Assembly (NCBI GenBank): GCA_945946745.1
Contig: CAMEWZ010000049.1
Coordinates: forward strand, 1-10,610
DNA: 10,610 nt
Source: an uncultured Clostridia bacterium
GTDB lineage: Bacteria; Bacillota; Clostridia; Oscillospirales; Oscillospiraceae
Direction: 5' to 3'
The notes beneath the pieces are model-generated. The model saw only the letters and a program-made list of their open reading frames with translations, searched no databases and had not been told where the DNA came from. Of the stretch, positions 5,871-10,610 are shown one piece after another. The position numbers and the translations under genes were made by a program. Position 1 is the first letter of the stretch, and each line of letters begins with the position of its first letter.

Positions 5871-5902
5871 AACAGCCCGGACATTTTTATGTCCGGGCTG
5901 TT
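5871..5902 (+). terminator. perfect 14-bp hairpin behind the toxin gene, probable terminator
   Basis: AACAGCCCGGACAT (5871-5884) pairs without mismatch with ATGTCCGGGCTGTT (5889-5902) around a TTTT loop. It starts 26 bases after the toxin stop codon. The downstream tail is only TTCGATT, so termination may be inefficient despite the very stable stem. It could instead protect the 3' end of the toxin message. Confidence 0.55.
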
Positions 5903-6139
5903 CGATTCCACAGAGTACACACACGGCGATGCCCCGATAGAAGTACACCCTTCATATTCGTTTAACTGCCTCATGAATGCCCGCCTTTTCGTATCCTTTT
6001 GTTTACGGTTTTGTCGAAAACTGTTCGTTTCCTGTTTATCCCTTGGACACAAAGGAGCAGTATGCTATTTCCATGAAAGGCAGATGATGGCTCCTTGCCT
6101 CCCCTTTCTTGACATAGATTCTCCTCCTCTCTTCTTTCC

Positions 6140-6190
6140 AAAACGGCGAAGGACTCCACTTTCAAATGAAAGTGGAGTCCTTCTCGTTTT
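6140..6190. terminator. bidirectional terminator at the end of the cbiMQO operon
   Basis: AAGGACTCCACTTTC (6149-6163) pairs perfectly over 15 bp with GAAAGTGGAGTCCTT (6168-6182) around an AAAT loop. After a small internal loop, AAAACG (6140-6145) pairs with CGTTTT (6185-6190). It lies just past the cbiO stop codon and has T-runs on both strands. It can therefore end the leftward metal-transport operon and block rightward read-through from the toxin side. Confidence 0.85.
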
Positions 6191-6206
6191 GTGGCATCCC
6201 CGCCGC

Positions 6207-6941
6207 TCATCGGCTCCGCGCCATCCCCTGCAAGCAGAAGGGCAGCTCCATCCGGTTGGCCTCCAGCAGCGCCTTGTCCCGGAGGATGGTCTGGGCGTCC
6301 CCGTCCGCGACGATTTTGCCATGGGACAGCAGAATCACCCGCTGGCAGGTGTCCAGAATCATATCCAGATCGTGGGAGGCAATCAGCTTGGTCTGGGGCA
6401 GGGCACAGATGGTGTTGATCACCGTGCGGCGGTTCACCGGATCCAGCGCCGTTGACGGCTCATCCATCAGAATGATCTCCGGCTCCATGGCCAGGATGGT
6501 GGCAATGGCCGCCATCCGCTTTTCGCCGCCGGATATTTTGTGATTGTAGCGGTGCTTCAGCTCCGTGAGTCCCAGCCGCGCCAGCACCGTGTCCACCCGG
6601 CGCTCCGTCTCCTCCTTGCTCAAGCCGTAGTTCCGGGGGCCGAAGATCATGTCCTCGTAAACCGTGGGCATGAACATCTGATTGTCCGAATCCTGGAGCA
6701 CAAAGCCGGTTTTCTGCCGGATCTCCGCCAGATTCTCCCGGCACATCTTCCTTCCCGCCACGGTGATGCTCCCCTGACCGGAAAGCAGCCCCAGCAGCAG
6801 CTTTAAAATGGTGGATTTTCCCGCGCCGTTGGCGCCGATCAAGCCTACCGACTCCCCTTTCCCGATGGAAAAGCTCACTTGATCCAAAATCGGCCGTTCC
6901 CCGTCGTAGGAAAAGGAAACCTTCTCAAATTCGATCATCAT
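6207..6941 (-). CDS. cbiO: ECF metal transporter ATPase subunit (CbiO)
   Basis: This cytoplasmic ATPase of about 244 residues powers uptake of cobalt or nickel by the group I ECF transporter encoded upstream in the same operon; it works as a dimer on CbiQ. ABC motifs are complete: Walker A GANGAGKST (36-44), Q-loop VLQDSDNQ with Gln83, signature ISGGEKR (136-142, the SGGEK form common in CbiO rather than LSGGQ), Walker B IILMDE (156-161) with D-loop STALD, and H-loop His190. Two ATG codons stand in tandem at the start. GAGGTGA is 4 bases from the first (6941) and 7 from the second (6938), so the second may be the main start; the protein differs by one residue. Only 3 bases separate it from the cbiQ stop, and its ribosome site lies inside the end of cbiQ, indicating translational coupling. 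Confidence 0.93.
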   Translation of the reverse strand: MMIEFEKVSFSYDGERPILDQVSFSIGKGESVGLIGANGAGKSTILKLLLGLLSGQGSITVAGRKMCRENLAEIRQKTGFVLQDSDNQMFMPTVYEDMIFGPRNYGLSKEETERRVDTVLARLGLTELKHRYNHKISGGEKRMAAIATILAMEPEIILMDEPSTALDPVNRRTVINTICALPQTKLIASHDLDMILDTCQRVILLSHGKIVADGDAQTILRDKALLEANRMELPFCLQGMARSR

Positions 6942-6944
6942 TCG

Positions 6945-7748
6945 TCACCTCACAACCAGACTGCCCAGCAGCGCGGGCAGGTTCACCGCCCTGGCGCAGA
7001 CAAACGCCGCCGCACAGGCCAAAACATAGCCAACATCCGCCCCGGTGCACGCTGGTACATCGGCGTAGAAAAAGTCCCCCCGGAATCCCTGCAGCCGCAT
7101 ACTGTTGTACAGCTCCTCCGCCCGATCCATGCTCCGCAGCAGCAGCTGGCCCAGAAACGACCCCCAGGCGGAAATGTGGATACCCTTCTGCCCCGGCGCG
7201 CGAAGCTTGTACGCCTGGGTCATCACCGCCACCTGCTCCAGCATCACGCCGATGTACCGGTAGGTCAGCAGCAGCAAGGTCACCAGCATTTCCGGCACAT
7301 GCAGCTTTCGCAGGGCGGCGCAGAGGGAGTCTATAGAGGTGGTGGCAATCAGCAGGAAGGAGGCCATCAGAGAAAAGCACCCCTTCAGCATCAGCGTCAC
7401 CATGGACACCATGCCGCCGGTAATGGTCAGCCCTCCCAGCCGCAGCAGCGGAATCCGATCCAGGAAGGGATTCGCCAATCCCACCGCGCAAACCAACGGC
7501 AGCACGATCCGCAGCTTATAAAAGCACAGCCGCACCGGAATTCCCGCAGTCTGGAACAGCAGCACCGGATACAGCACCATAACCACCAGACCAGAAAAAT
7601 CATATTTGGAAAAGGACACCACCGTGACAATGTATCCCACGGTCACCAGCAGCTTGCACAGCGGGTGCAGCCGGTGGACGGGAGAATCCATCCCCGCCAG
7701 GGCATCCATCTCCCGCAGCTCAGACTGGGCTTGCGATAATTGATCCAT
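6945..7748 (-). CDS. cbiQ: ECF metal transporter transmembrane subunit (CbiQ)
   Basis: CbiQ is the membrane T-component that couples the ATPase CbiO to the metal-binding S-component CbiM. The 267-residue length is typical. It shows the family start SPVHRLHPLCKLL, several hydrophobic membrane segments, and the two cytoplasmic coupling motifs. These are QAYKLRAPG after the YRYIGVMLEQ helix, and NSMRLQGFRGDFF, equivalent to the AMxxRG-type helix that contacts the ATPase grooves. The ATG at 7746-7748 has GAGGG (7757-7761) 8 bases upstream; an in-frame TTG at 7761-7763 overlaps that ribosome site and is unlikely. A strong hairpin lies between it and cbiM. The specific substrate, Co or Ni, cannot be read from this subunit. 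Confidence 0.92.
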   Translation of the reverse strand: MDQLSQAQSELREMDALAGMDSPVHRLHPLCKLLVTVGYIVTVVSFSKYDFSGLVVMVLYPVLLFQTAGIPVRLCFYKLRIVLPLVCAVGLANPFLDRIPLLRLGGLTITGGMVSMVTLMLKGCFSLMASFLLIATTSIDSLCAALRKLHVPEMLVTLLLLTYRYIGVMLEQVAVMTQAYKLRAPGQKGIHISAWGSFLGQLLLRSMDRAEELYNSMRLQGFRGDFFYADVPACTGADVGYVLACAAAFVCARAVNLPALLGSLVVR

Positions 7749-7771
7749 ATAAACATCCCTCAAAATGCAGC

Positions 7772-7800
7772 ATCAGAGGCACCATACCGGTGCCTCTGAT
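7772..7800 (-). terminator. intercistronic hairpin between cbiM and cbiQ
   Basis: ATCAGAGGCACC and GGTGCCTCTGAT form a perfect 12-bp stem around a 5-base loop in the cbiM-cbiQ gap. On the minus strand it is followed by GCTGCATTTT, a weak T-run. It is probably a partial terminator or an RNA-stability hairpin setting a high CbiM:CbiQO ratio. It is not a complete operon end, because cbiQ has no promoter that I can see. Confidence 0.55.
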
Positions 7801-7815
7801 ATCTTATCACAGATT

Positions 7816-8880
7816 TCAAGCTTTTGCAGCAACTTTTTTCTTTCGGAAGAAACCGCCCGCCATGCACACCAGCACGGCGACCCCCGCCACGATGCCGGAG
7901 CCAATCAGACCGGACACGGAGGTGCCCACGGCGCTGTCGCTGTCCGCGAAGGCATAATCCGGCAGAAACGCGGTCTTTTCTTGAATGGCCGCCGCCGCGT
8001 CCGCCGCGCCGCTGGCAATGCCGTAATGCTCCTCATCCAGGCCCATGTTTTCGCTGTAGCCGGACTCCGCGTTGCCGAACAGAGACCACTCCAGCCCGTC
8101 GGGGTTGCCGCTGGCTCCCAGGCTCAGCGCACCGCCCACCAAGGCCGTCACCACCGCCAGGATCACGATGGTGGCCTTCAAGGAAAACCTTCCGCCGGAT
8201 GCATTCTGGGCATTCATATCCATCAGCAGCTCAGGCCGGGCTTCATATACAAACAGCAGCACCGCCGAGGTAATGAGTCCCTCCACCAGGCCGATGGCCA
8301 GATGAATGGGCTGCATGATCCCCACGAACACGCCGAAGGGCAGCTCAGTGATCCCGGACGCCGCCGTCTCCAACACCACAGAGAACGCGCCCAGCTGCAA
8401 CGTCAGAACGCAGCCCAAAACAGAGGCCAGCATGATTTTGACCCGCCCAGCCGCCTTGCTGCCCAGCTTGGCAAACAGGCTGCTGCGCATAATGGGCCTC
8501 CATAGCAGATAATACCCCACAAAGCACCCATAGAAGGCCATGTTCCAGCAGTTGGCTCCCAGCGCCATCAGTCCGCCGTCGGCGAAGAACAGGCACTGGA
8601 TGGTCAGAATCACCACCATGGACAAAAATCCCGCTTGGGGCCCCAGCAGGGCGGACAGCATCATGCCGCCGCACAGATGGCCGGAGGAACCGGTGCCGGG
8701 AATGGTATAGTTAATCATCTGTCCCGCGAACACCAGCGCCGAAGCCACGGCCATGGTGGGCAGCTTTTCCATATTTTCTTCCTTCTTCAGACTCTTCACG
8801 CAAGTCCCCACCGTCACCGCGGAGGCGGCGTACATGGTAGCGGCAACCGCCGGAGCCAGAAGCGCATCAGCCATATGCAT
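7816..8880 (-). CDS. cbiM: ECF metal transporter substrate-binding subunit CbiM with C-terminal PDGLE/CbiN-like domain
   Basis: This is the membrane S-component that binds Co(II) or Ni(II) for uptake. The 354-residue protein begins MHMADALLAP. In CbiM/NikM the free N-terminal amine and His2 bind the metal, with a further His in the GTSGHLLGG-like motif; here that is GTGSSGHLCGG with His68. The metal site independently supports ATG 8878-8880 as start, as does GAGGTG (8887-8892) 6 bases upstream; the in-frame GTG at 8887 lies inside that ribosome site. About six or seven hydrophobic segments fill residues 8-245. From about 250 there is a linker, a membrane segment (ATIVILAVVTALVGGALSL), an outside loop starting NPDGLEWSL, and a last membrane segment followed by RKKK. 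That extension resembles PDGLE/CbiN proteins and would replace the missing separate CbiN. It is first gene of cbiM-cbiQ-cbiO. Metal identity is undetermined. Confidence 0.92.
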   Translation of the reverse strand: MHMADALLAPAVAATMYAASAVTVGTCVKSLKKEENMEKLPTMAVASALVFAGQMINYTIPGTGSSGHLCGGMMLSALLGPQAGFLSMVVILTIQCLFFADGGLMALGANCWNMAFYGCFVGYYLLWRPIMRSSLFAKLGSKAAGRVKIMLASVLGCVLTLQLGAFSVVLETAASGITELPFGVFVGIMQPIHLAIGLVEGLITSAVLLFVYEARPELLMDMNAQNASGGRFSLKATIVILAVVTALVGGALSLGASGNPDGLEWSLFGNAESGYSENMGLDEEHYGIASGAADAAAAIQEKTAFLPDYAFADSDSAVGTSVSGLIGSGIVAGVAVLVCMAGGFFRKKKVAAKA

Positions 8881-8908
8881 AAGGTACACCTCGTTTTTCT
8901 AAGATAGT

Positions 8909-8940
8909 CCCATTGTACCATGGGCAGACAGCCATTGGAA
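8909..8940 (-). promoter_or_regulatory. cbiM operon promoter with palindrome on the -10
   Basis: Read on the minus strand, TGG-TACAAT is an extended -10 (TACAAT at 8917-8912), with a weak -35 TTCCAA 17 bases upstream (8940-8935). The 16-bp sequence CCCATTGTACCATGGG (8909-8924) is a palindrome apart from one central pair of positions, is centred on GTAC, and covers the -10. It is a good candidate for a repressor operator, perhaps metal-responsive. The predicted leader is only about 25 bases, so there is no room for a B12 or NiCo riboswitch. Confidence 0.5.
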
Positions 8941-8941
8941 G

Positions 8942-8953
8942 CCCCCCGGGGGG
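8942..8953. repeat. C6G6 palindrome
   Basis: CCCCCCGGGGGG is a loopless 12-bp palindrome in an otherwise AT-rich gap, directly upstream of the cbiM -35. It is followed by ATAAAAAATTT. Its function is unknown. Confidence 0.4.
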
Positions 8954-8966
8954 ATAAAAAATTTAG

Positions 8967-8995
8967 AGTGCAAAAATCAAGTTTTTTCTTGCACT
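8967..8995. repeat. AGTGCAA inverted repeat in the divergent intergenic region
   Basis: AGTGCAA (8967-8973) and TTGCACT (8989-8995) form a 7-bp inverted repeat with a 15-base centre, midway between the divergent cbiM and phosphohexomutase promoters. It could be an operator or a hairpin; no established consensus is recognised. Confidence 0.35.
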
Positions 8996-9050
8996 TTTCT
9001 ACCATATCTCCGTTTTTTCAGAGAATTCTCACAAATATTCTTCAATTCAT

Positions 9051-9079
9051 TTGACTTTTCCTGTGGGGAACGCTACAAT
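9051..9079 (+). promoter_or_regulatory. phosphohexomutase promoter
   Basis: TTGACT (9051-9056) and TACAAT (9074-9079) are 17 bases apart, each five of six to consensus. Transcription should start near 9086. A perfect 10-bp palindrome GAGAATTCTC (9021-9030) lies 20 bases upstream of the -35 and could be a regulator site. Confidence 0.8.
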
Positions 9080-9093
9080 AAAAAGGAATCCAT

Positions 9094-9110
9094 CCCGATT
9101 TCGAATCGGG
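9094..9110 (+). promoter_or_regulatory. 5' leader hairpin of the phosphohexomutase gene
   Basis: CCCGATT (9094-9100) pairs with AATCGGG (9104-9110) around a TCG loop, near the very 5' end of the predicted transcript. An A-rich run and the AGAGG ribosome site (9121-9125) follow. It does not cover the ribosome site, so message stabilisation is more likely than translational blocking. Confidence 0.45.
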
Positions 9111-9133
9111 CAGCAAAAAAAGAGGCGAACACC

Positions 9134-10546
9134 ATGATTCAATTTGGAACCGGCGGCTGGCGGGCCATTATCGCCGATGAATTTACGAAAGCCAACATCC
9201 GCCTGGTGGCGGCAGGTCTGTGCGGTCTGATGCGCGAGGAAGGTCTGGCGGGTGCTCAGGTCTGCGTGGGCTATGACCGGCGCTTTTTGTCCAAGGAAGC
9301 CGCCCACTGGGCTTCGGAGGTGTTGGTGGGATACGGCTTCCGCCCCATGGTAGTCAACCGCTCCTCTCCCACGCCCTTGATTATGTTCACCGTCAAGCAG
9401 CTTTCGCTGCCCTACGGCATGGCCGTCACCGCCAGCCACAATCCGGCCATTTACAACGGCATCAAGGTGTTCACTGCGGGAGGCCGGGACGCGGATCAAA
9501 CCGTCACCGCCAAAATCGAGGCCCACATTCGACAGCTGGATCCGGAGAACCTCCCCTCCCTGGACTATGACCAGGCATTGCAGGCAGGGCTCATCCAGGA
9601 GATCTACCCCTTCAACGAATATATCGACAGCATTCTCCAATTTGTGGATGTGGAAAAAATCAAGCGTACCCGGCTGCGCATCGCCATCGATCCTATGTAC
9701 GGCGTCAGCCAAAGCTGCCTGCGCACCATTCTGCTGACCTGCCGCTGCGATGTGGACGTGATCCACGAACAGCACGACACCCTGTTCGGCGGCAAAATGC
9801 CCGCCCCCAGTGCGGACACACTGCGTCTGCTGAGCAATTATGTGCTGGAAAACCACTGCAATCTGGGCATCGCCACCGACGGGGACGCCGACCGGCTGGG
9901 CGTCATCGACGAAAACGGAAACTACGTTCCCGCCAACACGCTGCTGGTGCTGCTATACTACTATCTGCTGCAATACCGGGGCTGGAAAGGCCCCTGTGTG
10001 CGCAACAACTCCACCACCTGCCTTCTCGACCGGGTGGCGGCGGACTTTGGGGAAAGCTGCTACGAGGTGCCGGTGGGCTTTAAATACATTTCCGCGAAAA
10101 TGGCGGAAACAGGCGCCATCATTGGCGGCGAATCCTCCGGCGGTCTGGCCGTCCGGGGCCACATCGCAGGCAAGGACGGCATCTACGCGGCTGCGCTGCT
10201 GGTGGAGATGCTGGCTGTCACCGGCAAATCCGTGGCGCAGCTCTACCGGGAGATCATCCGCAAATATGGGCTATTGTATTACGTGGACGCGAATTTTTCC
10301 ATGGCGCCCGCCCGAAAGGCGCAGTTGCAGGAGATTCTGTTCGTTCAAAAGCAACTGCCGGATTTTGGCGTGGACATCGCCCGGGTCAGCCGGGAGGACG
10401 GCTGCAAGGTGTACTTCACCGATGGCAGCTGGGTCATCTGCCGTTTCTCCGGCACGGAGCCGCTGCTGCGCATGGCGGCAGAGGGCAGCTCAAAGGCCCA
10501 GGCGGAGGGCTATCTGCAAATCTGGAAAACCGCGCTGGAACTTTGA
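9134..10546 (+). CDS. alpha-D-phosphohexomutase (phosphoglucomutase/phosphomannomutase family)
   Basis: A cytoplasmic enzyme of 470 residues that should move a phosphate between C1 and C6 of a hexose, supplying sugar-1-phosphates for glycogen, cell-surface glycans or nucleotide sugars. All four domain signatures are present: the catalytic phosphoserine loop TASHNPAIYNGIK with Ser101, the Mg loop DGDADR (249-254), the sugar-binding loop GESSGG (332-337), and the phosphate-binding loop RFSGTEPLLR (437-446). The start FGTGGWRAIIADEF resembles the PGM-like subgroup with unassigned substrate rather than GlmM or classical PMM/PGM, so I give no symbol. ATG 9134 has AGAGG (9121-9125) 8 bases upstream and a strong promoter. 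It is transcribed divergently from the metal-transport operon and appears monocistronic. Family is certain; whether glucose, mannose or another sugar is used is not visible. Confidence 0.93.
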   Translation: MIQFGTGGWRAIIADEFTKANIRLVAAGLCGLMREEGLAGAQVCVGYDRRFLSKEAAHWASEVLVGYGFRPMVVNRSSPTPLIMFTVKQLSLPYGMAVTASHNPAIYNGIKVFTAGGRDADQTVTAKIEAHIRQLDPENLPSLDYDQALQAGLIQEIYPFNEYIDSILQFVDVEKIKRTRLRIAIDPMYGVSQSCLRTILLTCRCDVDVIHEQHDTLFGGKMPAPSADTLRLLSNYVLENHCNLGIATDGDADRLGVIDENGNYVPANTLLVLLYYYLLQYRGWKGPCVRNNSTTCLLDRVAADFGESCYEVPVGFKYISAKMAETGAIIGGESSGGLAVRGHIAGKDGIYAAALLVEMLAVTGKSVAQLYREIIRKYGLLYYVDANFSMAPARKAQLQEILFVQKQLPDFGVDIARVSREDGCKVYFTDGSWVICRFSGTEPLLRMAAEGSSKAQAEGYLQIWKTALEL

Positions 10547-10560
10547 AAAATCAGAAAAAT

Positions 10561-10610
10561 GGGGCTGTTAAAAAAGTCCCCCCAGCAATGTAGCCAGTGC
10601 CGAAAGGCAC
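10561..10610 (+). terminator. probable terminator region of the phosphohexomutase gene, cut by the window end
   Basis: GTGCC-GAAA-GGCAC (10597-10610) is a hairpin with a GNRA tetraloop that ends exactly at the last base, so any T-run lies outside. A weaker pairing of GGGGCT with the AGTCCCC segment (10561-10581) precedes it. Confidence 0.4.

Larger units (their letters stand above)
5845..6206. other. gene-free stretch between the toxin gene and cbiO
   Basis: About 360 bases without a convincing gene. It begins with an AT-rich run, then the perfect hairpin at 5871-5902, and ends with the terminator at 6140-6190. The longer reading frames here lack ribosome sites, run into the neighbours on the opposite strand, and have translations unlike any protein I know. 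A TTGACA at 6109-6114 has no -10 downstream. I see no tRNA, mobile-element end or CRISPR-type repeat in it. Confidence 0.6.

Noticed and set aside
6109..6114. Perfect -35 TTGACA in the gap before cbiO
   Set aside because: The bases 16-18 downstream are pyrimidine-rich with no -10, and no gene follows on that strand.
5971..6210. Minus-strand reading frame in the gap before cbiO
   Set aside because: It overlaps the cbiO stop and the terminator hairpin, has no ribosome site, and its translation looks like no protein.
8893..9050. Cobalamin or NiCo riboswitch ahead of cbiM
   Set aside because: No GCCACTG-type B12 box and no recognisable NiCo core on the minus strand, and the predicted leader is too short.

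Overview
The window is about 10.6 kb of ordinary bacterial chromosome. It is GC-rich in its genes and AT-rich between them. Genes are compact, promoters are sigma-A type (TTGACA/TATAAT, 17-bp spacers), Shine-Dalgarno sites are strong, start codons are mixed (TTG, GTG, ATG), and intrinsic terminators are common. A c-di-AMP receptor-like protein and a group I ECF metal transporter also point to a low-to-mid GC Gram-positive, most likely an anaerobic Clostridia member of the Oscillospirales type. The taxonomic placement is inference from gene content and style; no rRNA or marker gene settles it.

Left part (1-3990): murA (+), the first committed step of peptidoglycan synthesis, has its own promoter at the extreme left edge. 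A DarA/PstA-like c-di-AMP receptor gene (-) converges on it, and the two share a bidirectional terminator. Divergent from darA is tcdA (+), a tRNA t6A dehydratase. Next comes a RodA/FtsW/SpoVE-type SEDS glycosyltransferase (+) with a clear promoter and terminator. murA and the SEDS gene both serve cell-wall synthesis but are separate transcription units.

Middle part (3990-6206): an unrecognised soluble 332-residue protein with a near-consensus promoter is followed by a visibly AT-richer insert. The insert holds a Phd/YefM antitoxin and a Doc-type Fic toxin overlapping by 4 bases. The toxin motif has Arg (CGC) where the family has its key His, one transition away from CAC. About 360 bases without a gene follow, with two strong hairpins.

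Right part (6207-10610): a minus-strand operon runs cbiM -> cbiQ -> cbiO and encodes a cobalt/nickel ECF transporter. CbiM carries a C-terminal PDGLE/CbiN-like extension and no separate cbiN is present. No metal or B12 riboswitch is seen in its leader; instead a near-perfect 16-bp palindrome lies on the -10. Divergent from it is a phosphohexomutase of the PGM/PMM superfamily with its own strong promoter. The window ends inside a hairpin that is probably its terminator.

I see no radically new system. The most notable points are the His-to-Arg Doc variant, the unknown 332-residue protein, several unexplained dyads at promoters, the altered ligand loop of the c-di-AMP receptor, and the structured element behind murA.
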